Part shown: positions 16,266 through 24,535 of the stretch, in pieces | Layout: every line of letters starts with the position of its first letter | Position numbering within the stretch: position 1 is the stretch's first letter | Source of the DNA: JANNRA01 sp031401035 | Lineage (GTDB): Bacteria > Desulfobacterota > Binatia > HRBIN30 > CADEER01 | Direction of reading: 5' to 3' | DNA: 30,097 nt | NCBI GenBank assembly: GCA_031401035.1 | Contig: JANNRA010000126.1 | Span: 1 to 30,097, forward strand | Made by a program: the position numbers and the translations under genes | The notes under the pieces: model-generated | Seen by the model: only the letters and a program-made list of their open reading frames with translations | Told to the model about the DNA's origin: nothing | The model's database searches: none

Positions 16266-17780
16266 ATGCGCCGGCCGTTCAAGTTCCTCGCCGCCCTCGC
16301 CCTCCTCCTGATGATCGTGCTGGGGTTGGCGCGTTGCGGCTACATCCGCCTGCCCGGCGGCCTGACGGTCAACTTTCCGGGCTTCAGCGGCGCCCCCCTG
16401 CCCGAGCCCGAGCTGCGCCAACGGGTGACGGTACCCCAGGGCTTCTCCATCAACACCTACGCCCGCGGCATCGAGAACGCCCGCCTGATGAAGGTGACGC
16501 CGGCCGGCGACGTGCTGGTCAGCTCGCCGCGCACCGGCACGGTCTGGCTGCTCGCGCGCGACGCCGACGGCGACGGCGTCGCCGACGGCCAGCGCGTGCT
16601 GCTGGCGGGCCTCTACCAGCCGCACGGCCTGGCGCTGCACGACGGCTGGCTCTACGTCGCCGAGACCACCGCCATCGCCCGCGTCCGCTTCGACGCCGCC
16701 AGCGGCACCGTCACCGGCACCCCCGAACGCATGGTCAGCGGCCTGCCCGATGCCGGCAACCACTGGACCCGCACCGTCGACGTCGGCCCGGACGGCAAGC
16801 TCTATGTCTCGATCGGCTCGAGCTGCAACGTCTGCATCGAGGACGACCCGCGCCGCGCCGCCATCGTCCGCTACGAACTCGACGGCAGCGGCGAACAACT
16901 CTACGCCACCGGTCTGCGCAACGCCGTCGACTTCGAGTGGCAGCCGGGCAGCGGCGACCTGTACGCCACCGACAACGGCCGCGACCTGCTCGGCGACGAT
17001 TTCCCACCCTGCGAGTTCAACAAGGTGGTCGAGGGCGGTTTCTACGGCTGGCCGCTGGCGAACGGCAACCGCGTTCCCGACCCCGACTACGGCGCCGGGC
17101 AGGAGGCGCGCATCGCCGCCTCGATTCCCCCCGCGCACGGCTTCGGCGCCCACACGGCGCCGCTCGGCATGACCTTCTACCGCCGCCCCGCCGGCGCCGC
17201 GCCGGCCGCCTTTCCGCCGTCGTACGAGGGCGTCGCCTTCGTCGCCCTGCACGGCTCGTGGAACCGCTCGAAGAAGGGCGGCTACGAGGTCGTCGCCGTC
17301 CGGCTGAGCGGCGACGGCGGCGCCAGCGAGGAACCGTTCGCCACCGGTTTCATGCAGGACGAAACGGTCTATGGCCGGCCGGTCGATGCCGTCGTCGCCA
17401 GCGACGGCGCGCTGCTGGTTTCCGACGACTTCACCGGCGCGATCTACCGCATCGCCTACGGCGCGGCGGCGACCGCCGATGCCGCGCCGCTGGCGACGGC
17501 GCCGACCGGCGATCCGCTCGCCGGCCTCGAGCCCGGCGTCCGCGAGCAGCTGCACGCCGGCGGCGCCGCCCTGTGGAGCGCCAACAACTGCGCCGCCTGC
17601 CACGTCGCCGGCCAGGCCGCCGCAGATGCCTACAAGCCGCTCGCCGGGCTGTCGACGCGCTACACCATCGCCTCGCTGGCGACGTTCCTCAAGACACCGC
17701 AGTCGCCGATGCCGGTCTACCCGTTCAGCGACGAGCAGCGCCGCGCGCTGGCGGTGTTTCTGCTGCAGGAGCATCCGTGA
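16266..17780 (+). CDS. PQQ-dependent sugar (sorbosone-type) dehydrogenase with C-terminal cytochrome c
   Basis: A 504-residue exported quinoprotein. An N-terminal hydrophobic segment (LAALALLLMIVLGLA) directs export; the Cys24 context LARC is not a good lipobox. Residues 50-400 form the six-bladed soluble glucose/sorbosone dehydrogenase fold: YQPHGLALH carries the His that acts as base beside PQQ, GSSCNVCIEDDPRRAAI is a subgroup motif, and ATGLRNAVDFEW and ALHGSWNRSKKGGY are further blocks. The C-terminus is a mono-heme cytochrome c with C442-x-x-C445-H446 (CAACH) and probable Met482 as second ligand. It would oxidise an aldose in the periplasm and pass electrons to the respiratory chain. The substrate is not certain. 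No PQQ synthesis genes are in the window. Confidence 0.92.
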   Translation: MRRPFKFLAALALLLMIVLGLARCGYIRLPGGLTVNFPGFSGAPLPEPELRQRVTVPQGFSINTYARGIENARLMKVTPAGDVLVSSPRTGTVWLLARDADGDGVADGQRVLLAGLYQPHGLALHDGWLYVAETTAIARVRFDAASGTVTGTPERMVSGLPDAGNHWTRTVDVGPDGKLYVSIGSSCNVCIEDDPRRAAIVRYELDGSGEQLYATGLRNAVDFEWQPGSGDLYATDNGRDLLGDDFPPCEFNKVVEGGFYGWPLANGNRVPDPDYGAGQEARIAASIPPAHGFGAHTAPLGMTFYRRPAGAAPAAFPPSYEGVAFVALHGSWNRSKKGGYEVVAVRLSGDGGASEEPFATGFMQDETVYGRPVDAVVASDGALLVSDDFTGAIYRIAYGAAATADAAPLATAPTGDPLAGLEPGVREQLHAGGAALWSANNCAACHVAGQAAADAYKPLAGLSTRYTIASLATFLKTPQSPMPVYPFSDEQRRALAVFLLQEHP

Positions 17781-17850
17781 CTGGATTCCGTACTGCGAGT
17801 GAGCAGGCGTAGATTCCGACTCGGGCTCCTCCTCGCGGCGTGCGGCCTCG

Positions 17851-17992
17851 CCAGAGGCGCGGAGAACGCCGAGGGGCACGGAGCGGAACGCGCGCAATCG
17901 CACTCGCGATCGCATCGTCATCGCCAATGGGATCAGAACGTCGCCGTCGGACGTGCATCCTCCGCGACTCTCCGCGGCCTCTGCGCCTCTGC
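17851..17992. repeat. Imperfect inverted repeat with 8- to 9-bp periodic arms
   Basis: The 275 bases between the dehydrogenase and acetate kinase contain two arms, 17851-17883 and, on the opposite strand, 17992-17960. Aligned over 33 bp they agree at about 24 positions, sharing CAGAGGCGC, GAG, CGC, GAG and a final GGAG. Each arm is built from short units of the type CGCAGAGG. The right arm extends to TCAACGCAGAGG on the minus strand, which matches the arms of the repeat near 24.4 kb. No promoter or terminator could be assigned inside it. Confidence 0.7.
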
Positions 17993-18055
17993 GTTGACGG
18001 TTTTTCGCGGCGGGTTGTGCTTGGTGTCGCCGCGACGGACAGCTAAGCGTGCGGC

Positions 18056-19159
18056 GTGCACGCCATCCTCGCCGTCAATGCCGGGTCGTCGAGCCTGAAG
18101 TACGCGCTGTTCGCGCTGCCGGGGCTCGACTGCCTGCGGCGCGGCGTCGTCGAGCGCATCGGCCAGGCGGGCGGGCCGCGCGACCACGCGGCCGGCGTCG
18201 CGTCCCTGCTCGCGGCGGTCGGCGACGCGACGCTGGCCGCCGTCGGCCACCGCGTCGTGCATGGCGGCGAGCGCTTCCGGGCGCCGGTGCGCATCGACGC
18301 CGCGGTGCTGCAGGCCCTGCACGAGGTCGCCGCGCTCGCCCCGGTACACGCGGCGGCGGAGCTGGCGCTCATCGAAGGCCTGGGGGCGCGCTGCGCCGGC
18401 GTGCCGCAGGTGGCCTGCTTCGACACCGCCTTTCACGCCACCCTGCCGCGCCACGCGACGCTGCTGCCGATTCCACGCCGCTACGCGGCGCGCGGCGTTC
18501 GCCGCTACGGCTTTCACGGGCTGTCCTACGCGTATCTGATGAGCGAGCTGGCGCGCCTCGGCGGCGCGAATGGTCGCGTCCTGCTCGCGCATCTCGGCAA
18601 TGGGTGTAGTTTGGCGGCGGTGCGCGATGGCGAGTGCGTCGACACGACGATGGGCTTCACGCCGGCGGGCGGGCTGGTGATGGGAACGCGCAGCGGCGAT
18701 CTCGATCCCGGGCTGGTCGCCTATCTCGCCCGCGCCGACGGCCTCGACGCCGCCGGCTTCGATCGCCTGGTCAACGCCGAGTCGGGCCTGCTCGGTCTGT
18801 CCGAGCGCAGCTCCGACATGCGCGATCTGCTCGCCGCCGACGACGCGCCCGCCGCAGACGCCGTCGCGGTGTTCTGCCACCAGGCGCTCAAACACGCCGG
18901 GGCGATGGCGGCGGTGCTCGGCGGGCTCGACACGCTGGTCTTCGCCGGCGGCATCGGCGAGCACGCCGCGCCGATCCGCGCCCGCCTCTGCGCCGGCCTG
19001 GCGCACCTCGGCGTGCACCTCGACGCGGCGCGCAACGACGCGCACGCGCCGCTCGTGTCGAGTCCGACGAGCCGCGTCGCCGTGCGCGTCATCCCTACCG
19101 ACGAAGAACTGCAGATCGCCCGCGAGACCGCCGCCCTGTGTGCGGCGGCGCGGTCCTGA
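18056..19159 (+). CDS. ackA: Acetate kinase
   Basis: A 367-residue member of the acetate/sugar kinase family: acetyl phosphate + ADP gives acetate + ATP in the cytoplasm. Marks in order are NAGSSSLKYALF (residues 8-19), GHRVVHGGERF, FDTAFHATLP with the catalytic Asp, YGFHGLSY, LAHLGNGCSLAAV (phosphate loop), DTTMGFTPAGGLVMGTRSGDLDP (substrate and metal site) and FAGGIGEHA (adenosine site). It is a little shorter than the usual 395-400 residues, mostly through short loops. It starts with GTG at 18056, which opens directly on the first beta strand; a weak purine-rich site precedes it. It is 26 nt upstream of phosphoketolase, so the pair forms one operon that turns phosphoketolase product into ATP. 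Confidence 0.96.
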   Translation: MHAILAVNAGSSSLKYALFALPGLDCLRRGVVERIGQAGGPRDHAAGVASLLAAVGDATLAAVGHRVVHGGERFRAPVRIDAAVLQALHEVAALAPVHAAAELALIEGLGARCAGVPQVACFDTAFHATLPRHATLLPIPRRYAARGVRRYGFHGLSYAYLMSELARLGGANGRVLLAHLGNGCSLAAVRDGECVDTTMGFTPAGGLVMGTRSGDLDPGLVAYLARADGLDAAGFDRLVNAESGLLGLSERSSDMRDLLAADDAPAADAVAVFCHQALKHAGAMAAVLGGLDTLVFAGGIGEHAAPIRARLCAGLAHLGVHLDAARNDAHAPLVSSPTSRVAVRVIPTDEELQIARETAALCAAARS

Positions 19160-19185
19160 CCAGCCGATCCCCGACGAGGTGCACG

Positions 19186-21537
19186 ATGCCCGAGCTGAAA
19201 CCGCCCCCCGATGACCTGGTGGCAAAGATGGATGCCTGGTGGCGGGCGGCCAACTACCTGAACATCGGGCAGATCTACCTGATGGAGAATCCGCTCCTGC
19301 GCGAACCGCTGCGCGCCGAGCACATCAAGCCGCGTCTGCTCGGGCACTGGGGCACCTCGCCGGGACTGAACCTGATCTACGTGCACCTGAACCGCATCAT
19401 CCGCGCCTACGATGCCAACATCATCTACATGGCCGGGCCGGGACACGGCGGGCCGGCGCTGGTGGCCAACGTCTACCTGGAAGGAACCTACAGCGAGTTC
19501 TTTCCCGCCATCACGCGCGATACCGCCGGCTTGCGCGCGCTGTTCCGCCAGTTCTCGACGCCGGGCGGCATCCCAAGCCACGTCAGCGCCCCGACGCCGG
19601 GCTCGATCCATGAGGGCGGCGAGCTCGGCTACGTGCTGGTGCACGCCTTCGGGGCGGCGTTCGACAATCCCGACCTCGTCGTCGCGGCGGTGATCGGCGA
19701 CGGCGAAGCCGAGACCGGACCGCTCGAGGGCTCCTGGAAGGGCGTCAAGTTCCTCAATCCGGTGCGCGACGGCGCCGTGCTGCCGATCCTGCATCTGAAC
19801 GGCTACAAGATCGCCGGGCCGACCGTCTGGGGGCGCGAGAGCGACGCCAACATCGCGGCATTCCTGCAGGGACAGGGCTACGAGGCGCACTTCGTCGAGG
19901 GCGACGATCCCGAGGTCGTGCACCGCACCTTCGCCGCGGCGCTGGAGAACGCCTACCTGCGCATCCGCGCCATCCAGAGCGAGGCGCGCGCGCACGGCTT
20001 CAGCACCCGCCCGGTGTGGCCGGCGCTGGTGCTGCGCACGCCGAAGGGCTGGACCTGCCCGAAGTTCGTCGACGGCGTGCGCATCGAAGGCACCTTCCGC
20101 GCCCACCAGGTGCCGCTGGCGACGGTGCGCGAGAATCCCGCCCATTTGCAGCTGCTGGAAGAGTGGATGCGCAGCTATCGACCGGAGGAGTTGTTCGACG
20201 CCGATGGGGGCTTCCGCGCCGAGTTCGCCGATCTGGCGCCGAGCGGCGACCGCCGCATGGGCGCCAACCCGCACGCCAACGGCGGCCGCCTCTCAGTGCC
20301 GCTCGACCTGCCCGACTGCACGCAGCTCGCCGTCGACGTGCCACAGCCGGCGACGGTGCGGCTCGAGTCGACGCGCCCGCTCGGCGCCCTGCTGCGCGAC
20401 ATCTACCGCCGCAACCCGACCAACTTCCGTCTCTTCTGCCCGGACGAGACCAACTCCAACCGCCTCGGCGCCGTCTTCGAAGCCACCGACCGCTGCTTCG
20501 TCGGCCCGCTACTCGACATCGACGACCACGTCAGCCACGACGGCCGCGTCATGGAGGTCCTCAGCGAGCACAATTGCCACGGCTGGCTGGAGGGCTACAC
20601 GCTCACCGGCCGGCACGGCCTGTTCGCCACCTACGAGGCCTTCGCCATGGTGGTCGACTCGATGGCCATGCAGCACGCCAAGTGGCTCGAGCACTGCCGC
20701 CGCATCCCGTGGCGGCGCCCGGTGCCGTCGCTCAACTACCTGCTCACCTCGACCTGCTGGCGCAACGACCACAACGGCTTCAGCCACCAGGGGCCCGGCT
20801 TCATCGACAACATCGTCAACAAGAAGCCGAGCGTCGTGCGCGTCTACCTGCCACCCGACGCCAATGCGTTGCTGGCCGTCGCCGACCACTGCCTGCGCAG
20901 CGAGAGCTACCTGAACCTGATCGTCATCGACAAGCAGCCGCAACTGCAGTGGCTGACGATGGCCGAGGCGCGCGCCCACTGCGCGCGCGGCGCCAGCGTC
21001 TGGGACTGGTGCAGCACGGACGGCGAGCCGGAGATCATTCTCGCCTGCGCCGGCGACACCGCCACCCTCGAGACGGTCGCCGCGGCGTGGCTGCTGAAGC
21101 GGCACGTGCCGGAGCTGCGCTTCAAGGTCGTCAATGTCGTCGACCTGATGAGCCTGGCGCCGTCCGATCGCCATCCACACGGCATGGACCCGGCCGCCTT
21201 CGCCGCCCTGTTCACGGTCGACAAGCCGGTGGTGTTCGCCTTCCATGGCTACCCCGGCGTCATCCACCAGCTCATCCACGGGCGGCCGGACAGCGACCGC
21301 TTCCACGTGCGCGGCTACGTCGAAGAGGGCACCACGACGACGCCGTTCGACATGGTGGTCCTCAATCGCATGAGCCGCTTCCACCTCTGCCAGGACGCCG
21401 TGCGCTTCGCCCCCAGCCTGCGCGCCCGCGCCGCGATGCTGCTGCCGCAGGCCGAGGAGATCCTCGCCCGCCACCGCGCCTACGTCACGGAGCATTTCGA
21501 GGACCTGCCGGAGATCCGCGACTGGGTGTGGTCGTAG
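19186..21537 (+). CDS. xfp: Xylulose-5-phosphate/fructose-6-phosphate phosphoketolase
   Basis: A 783-residue thiamine-diphosphate enzyme that splits xylulose 5-P (or fructose 6-P) with phosphate into acetyl phosphate and glyceraldehyde 3-P (or erythrose 4-P). Marks include NYLNIGQIYL near the start, GHWGTSPGLNLIY, GPGHGGPA, TPGGIPSHVS, HEGGELGYVL, the ThDP/Mg site GDGEAETGPLEGSWKGVKF, CPDETNSNRLGAVFE, GFSHQGPGFIDN and FAFHGYPGVIHQL. The length is close to the family's usual 790. ATG 19186 is preceded by GAGG. The open frame runs far upstream in shadow of acetate kinase, so this start is chosen by family fit. With acetate kinase it makes the low-ATP-cost acetate branch without pyruvate decarboxylation. 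Confidence 0.97.
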   Translation: MPELKPPPDDLVAKMDAWWRAANYLNIGQIYLMENPLLREPLRAEHIKPRLLGHWGTSPGLNLIYVHLNRIIRAYDANIIYMAGPGHGGPALVANVYLEGTYSEFFPAITRDTAGLRALFRQFSTPGGIPSHVSAPTPGSIHEGGELGYVLVHAFGAAFDNPDLVVAAVIGDGEAETGPLEGSWKGVKFLNPVRDGAVLPILHLNGYKIAGPTVWGRESDANIAAFLQGQGYEAHFVEGDDPEVVHRTFAAALENAYLRIRAIQSEARAHGFSTRPVWPALVLRTPKGWTCPKFVDGVRIEGTFRAHQVPLATVRENPAHLQLLEEWMRSYRPEELFDADGGFRAEFADLAPSGDRRMGANPHANGGRLSVPLDLPDCTQLAVDVPQPATVRLESTRPLGALLRDIYRRNPTNFRLFCPDETNSNRLGAVFEATDRCFVGPLLDIDDHVSHDGRVMEVLSEHNCHGWLEGYTLTGRHGLFATYEAFAMVVDSMAMQHAKWLEHCRRIPWRRPVPSLNYLLTSTCWRNDHNGFSHQGPGFIDNIVNKKPSVVRVYLPPDANALLAVADHCLRSESYLNLIVIDKQPQLQWLTMAEARAHCARGASVWDWCSTDGEPEIILACAGDTATLETVAAAWLLKRHVPELRFKVVNVVDLMSLAPSDRHPHGMDPAAFAALFTVDKPVVFAFHGYPGVIHQLIHGRPDSDRFHVRGYVEEGTTTTPFDMVVLNRMSRFHLCQDAVRFAPSLRARAAMLLPQAEEILARHRAYVTEHFEDLPEIRDWVWS

Positions 21538-21539
21538 CG

Positions 21540-21594
21540 CCCGGTCCTTGAGCCTGCTCCGATGCGGCGCCGGCGCGATCGAAGGTAGACCGGG
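21540..21594. terminator. Possible bidirectional hairpin between convergent genes
   Basis: Between the end of phosphoketolase and the end of the convergent SRPBCC gene, CCCGGTC (21540-21546) pairs with GACCGGG (21588-21594). The loop holds the perfect palindrome GCGCCGGCGC (21567-21576). There is no T run on either side, so a Rho-independent terminator is only possible. Confidence 0.3.
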
Positions 21595-21612
21595 AACGCG
21601 ACGCAGCGGACG

Positions 21613-22164
21613 TCAGGTGCCCGCGGGGCTGGGCGGGGCGACGGCCTCGACCATCGCCTTCAGCGTCGCCAGGCCCTTGTCGAAGTCGGCCCCGACGCTC
21701 GTGTCGATATCCATGAACAGCCAGAACGCCTTGCCGATGAAGCCGTTGGTGCCGGTCATATTCCAGGTGACGGTCGTACCGTCGCCGGTCGGCACGAGGG
21801 TGAAGACGACCTGGTTGGTCGCCTGCATCGGCGCCTGCATCTCGAGCGTCAGATCCACCTCCTGGTCGGGCTTGACCGCGGTGATGGTGATGCGGCCCTT
21901 GCCGGCGGCGGGGCCATCCCAGGCGCTGCTGGCGCCAACGCCCGACGGCGGCCCGTCGTAGGAGACGGTCATCTTCGGATCCGTCTTGCTCCACGGCGAC
22001 CAGGCATTCTGGGCGCGCAGGTTGTCGATCTGCGGGTAGATGGCGCTGGCCGGGGCGCGGATGGTGGTCGAACGCGCGATGTGGAACGCCACCGGTTGGA
22101 ACGCAATGACGATGGCCAGGATGACGACCAGTGCCACCAAGCTAAATGCGCCCTTCTTCAACAT
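21613..22164 (-). CDS. Membrane-anchored SRPBCC-fold (START-like) protein
   Basis: A 183-residue protein with an N-terminal hydrophobic anchor (SLVALVVILAIVIAF) followed by an SRPBCC / polyketide-cyclase-2 type domain: HIARSTTIRAPASAIYPQID, NAWSPWSKTDP, then WNMTGTNGFIGKAFWLFMDI and GADFDKGLATLKAMVE. This fold binds hydrophobic ligands in a deep cavity. Close family members are annotated as SRPBCC proteins without a known role. ATG 22164 has GGAGG upstream. It lies between phosphoketolase (convergent) and the TonB receptor (same strand, 163 nt apart), without an evident functional link to either. Confidence 0.85.
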   Translation of the reverse strand: MLKKGAFSLVALVVILAIVIAFQPVAFHIARSTTIRAPASAIYPQIDNLRAQNAWSPWSKTDPKMTVSYDGPPSGVGASSAWDGPAAGKGRITITAVKPDQEVDLTLEMQAPMQATNQVVFTLVPTGDGTTVTWNMTGTNGFIGKAFWLFMDIDTSVGADFDKGLATLKAMVEAVAPPSPAGT

Positions 22165-22327
22165 GATCGGTCACCGCCTCCCGCGTTTATCTCGCCCGCA
22201 ATGTCGCCGGGCAGACAGGATCCCCAAGGTCTCGCACTGCGCCAGGTGACGCACGCCTCCGTACCATATGTGTCGCTCGCATCCACTCGCCTCGGGGCGG
22301 CGCGCCGGTCGCGGTGCCCGCAGCCGC

Positions 22328-24535
22328 TCACATCCGCGCGATCACCGCGATGCCGCCGTACACGTTGAATCTCGGCGCCGGCTCGAAGTAGCGGCCGCCC
22401 TGGGCGTTGAGGCGGGTGGTGCCGTTGTAGTTCTGATTGGCGAGGTTGTTGAGGCCGACGTAGGGCGCCAGCGACCAGTGCGCGCCGAAATCGTGCTGGT
22501 AGCCGGCGCGCAGGTTGAGGAGCTGATAGGCGGCGGTGCTGGCGTCGTTGGCGTCGTTGACGAAGTAGCCGTCGACCAGCGACATCTCGAACGCGGCGAA
22601 GAGACCGGACTCGTGCTGGTAGAACAGCTCCTGGTAGATCCACCACTGCGGAATGCCGGGCTCGTCGTTGCCGGCGAAGTTCTCGGTGCCGAGGCGGTAG
22701 TCGCGGTACTCGGCCTTGAGCAGCGTCACGGCGCCGCTCCAGCGCAGCGGCGCCAGCAGCTGCGCCTGCCAGTCGAGTTCGAGGCCGTAGCGCAGCGAGC
22801 GGCCGGCGTTGCGGTAGGCGGTGCGGCCGGAGTCGCTCTCGTACGGCACCAACTCGTCGTCGACCTCGATCACGTAGGCGGCGCCGCCGCCGTTCAGCCA
22901 GTCCTGCCAGCGCGCGCGGCTGCCGAGCTCGTAGGTGACGGAGGTCTGCGGCGCGACGGCAGGATTGAAGCCGGGGCCGTTGGGATTGGCCAGCTCGGTG
23001 GTGGTCGGGGTCTGGAAGGCGGTGCCGATGGTGGCAAAGACGCTCAGCTCGGCGAGCGACGGCGGGCGGCCGTGCAGCCAGGTCCAGCGCACGGCGCCGG
23101 TCGGGCTCACCTGGTCGAACGTGCGCGAGCCGGAGTCGGGGCTGCCGGGCGGTGTCTGCACGTCGACGTCGAAGAACACCGCGTCGTAGCGCACGCCGAG
23201 GCTGAGCTCCAGATCGTCGCGCACGTCGAGCGCCTCGCGCAGGTAGGGACCGATGCTGCCGACCTGCTCGCGTTGGTGCAGCACGAGAGGTCCGCGCGCG
23301 CCGGCGAGGTTCTGGTGCCGGGTGCGATCGTCGTCCTGGTACTGCAGATCGAGGCCCGCGGTGAGCGCCTGATTCATGCCGAACAGCGGCGTCGCCAGGG
23401 TCCAGCGCAGGCCGCCGCCGGAACCGACGCGGTCGAAGGCGACGATGCCGTCGGCGGCGATCGGCAGGGCGTTCTGGAAGTCGCGCGTCAGCACGTAGGC
23501 GTAGGTGTTCACATCGCCCCAGACGCCGCGGTGGTTGGCGATGGCGCCGAGGCGCGCCTGGCGCACCGCCTCGCCGGCGTCGAGGGCGACATTCGCATCG
23601 CGCGCCTGGCGCGGGTCGTCGTGCGCCTGCGCCGCGGTGAGGGCGCCGGGGTCCTCGGCCTCGGGCGTGTCGACGCCGTTGGCGAGCAGCGTCACGTCGC
23701 TGGCGTCGCTGACGTCCCAGCGCAGCTTCGCCAGCCACGTGCCGGCCTGCGTCGCGCTGTGATCGCGGTAGCCGCCGAGTTGCAGGAAGGAGCCGTAGGC
23801 GACGCCGGAGACGTTGCCGGCGCGGCCGCCGCCGCTGAGCAGATACTTGCCGAAGTCGTACGAGCCGCCGCCGACCATCAGGCGCGCCGTCGGCAGCGGC
23901 GGCGCGTCCTCGCTGAAGAGCTGGATGACGCCGCCAGAGGCGTTGCCGTACAGCGCCCCGGCGGGGCCGCGCAGGACCTCGATGCGCTCGATGCTGCCGA
24001 GGTCGATGTCGTCGATCTGCGTCTGTCCGTCGGGTTGCGTCTCGGGCAGCCCGTCGAGCAGCACGCGCACCTCGCGGATGCCGAAGGCCGAGCGGGTGCC
24101 GAAGCCGCGGATCTGAATGCGCACGTCCTGGGCGAAATTCTCGCTCGACTGCACCAGCACGCCGGGAACGCGGTCGAGCAACTCCTCCAGCCCGACGCCG
24201 CGCTGCGCCCCCTGGACGTCGAGCCCCTCGATGACGCTCAGCGACGCCGCGACGGTGCCGAGCGGCTGGGCGTTGCGCGTCGCGGTGACCACCACCGGTT
24301 CGAGCTGCAGCGGCGCCTCCTGCGCGACAAGCGGTGCGGCCAGCGCCAGGATGAGGACGAAGAGTTCAACGCGAAGGCGCGAAGACGCGGAGGTGGGCTG
24401 CTTGAGATGGACGCCCGGTCCCCCTAGCTGTTGCTGATGGCGAGGGACGAGGGTGGAGGCTCCCCGACAGCGCGGGATTCTTCGCGCCTTCGCGCCTTCG
24501 CGTTGAAGACCCCGTCCTGAATGCCCTCCCCTCAC
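22328..24535 (-). CDS. TonB-dependent outer-membrane receptor with disrupted 5' end
   Basis: A TonB-dependent receptor for import of a siderophore, vitamin or glycan across the outer membrane. The mature part starts at QEAPLQLEPVVVTATRN, with a TonB-box-like stretch. It is followed by a plug domain (LLDRVPGVLVQ, IQIRGFGTRSAFGIREV, IERIEVLRGPAGALYGNASGG) and a 22-strand barrel ending in FNVYGGIAVIARM; the last residue is Met, not the usual Phe. The hydrophobic core of the signal peptide, VELFVLILALAAPLVA, is intact. However, no ATG, GTG or TTG lies in frame just before it. The nearest is GTG 24535, giving a 56-residue odd leader and overlapping the divergent MFS gene. The n-region is coded by one arm of an inverted repeat. 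The receptor may be off or use a rare start. Confidence 0.85.
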   Translation of the reverse strand: MRGGHSGRGLQREGAKARRIPRCRGASTLVPRHQQQLGGPGVHLKQPTSASSRLRVELFVLILALAAPLVAQEAPLQLEPVVVTATRNAQPLGTVAASLSVIEGLDVQGAQRGVGLEELLDRVPGVLVQSSENFAQDVRIQIRGFGTRSAFGIREVRVLLDGLPETQPDGQTQIDDIDLGSIERIEVLRGPAGALYGNASGGVIQLFSEDAPPLPTARLMVGGGSYDFGKYLLSGGGRAGNVSGVAYGSFLQLGGYRDHSATQAGTWLAKLRWDVSDASDVTLLANGVDTPEAEDPGALTAAQAHDDPRQARDANVALDAGEAVRQARLGAIANHRGVWGDVNTYAYVLTRDFQNALPIAADGIVAFDRVGSGGGLRWTLATPLFGMNQALTAGLDLQYQDDDRTRHQNLAGARGPLVLHQREQVGSIGPYLREALDVRDDLELSLGVRYDAVFFDVDVQTPPGSPDSGSRTFDQVSPTGAVRWTWLHGRPPSLAELSVFATIGTAFQTPTTTELANPNGPGFNPAVAPQTSVTYELGSRARWQDWLNGGGAAYVIEVDDELVPYESDSGRTAYRNAGRSLRYGLELDWQAQLLAPLRWSGAVTLLKAEYRDYRLGTENFAGNDEPGIPQWWIYQELFYQHESGLFAAFEMSLVDGYFVNDANDASTAAYQLLNLRAGYQHDFGAHWSLAPYVGLNNLANQNYNGTTRLNAQGGRYFEPAPRFNVYGGIAVIARM
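24365..24507. repeat. 20-bp perfect inverted repeat around a 103-bp loop
   Basis: TTCAACGCGAAGGCGCGAAG at 24365-24384 is repeated exactly on the other strand at 24507-24488. The arms continue with related CGCGAAG or CGCGGAG units. They belong to the same repeat family as the arms at 17.85-18.0 kb (TCAACGCAGAGGCGCAGAGG type). The element fills the space between the TonB receptor and the divergent MFS gene, reaches into the receptor's signal-peptide codons, and ends 14 bp before the MFS start. A small mobile or REP-like element is a reasonable guess. Confidence 0.85.

Noticed and set aside
14235..17927. 1230-residue minus-strand open frame joining the OmpA-like gene to far upstream DNA
   Set aside because: Only the last 227 residues are the OmpA-like protein; the rest is shadow of the VKOR and dehydrogenase genes.
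22165..22327. Riboswitch near the TonB receptor, as for cobalamin
   Set aside because: The spacer is downstream of the receptor and shows no conserved riboswitch core; the receptor's true upstream side is filled by the repeat.
22268..24427. 719-residue plus-strand open frame over the TonB receptor
   Set aside because: Val/Ala/Gly/Arg-rich shadow of a receptor gene with clear plug and barrel motifs.
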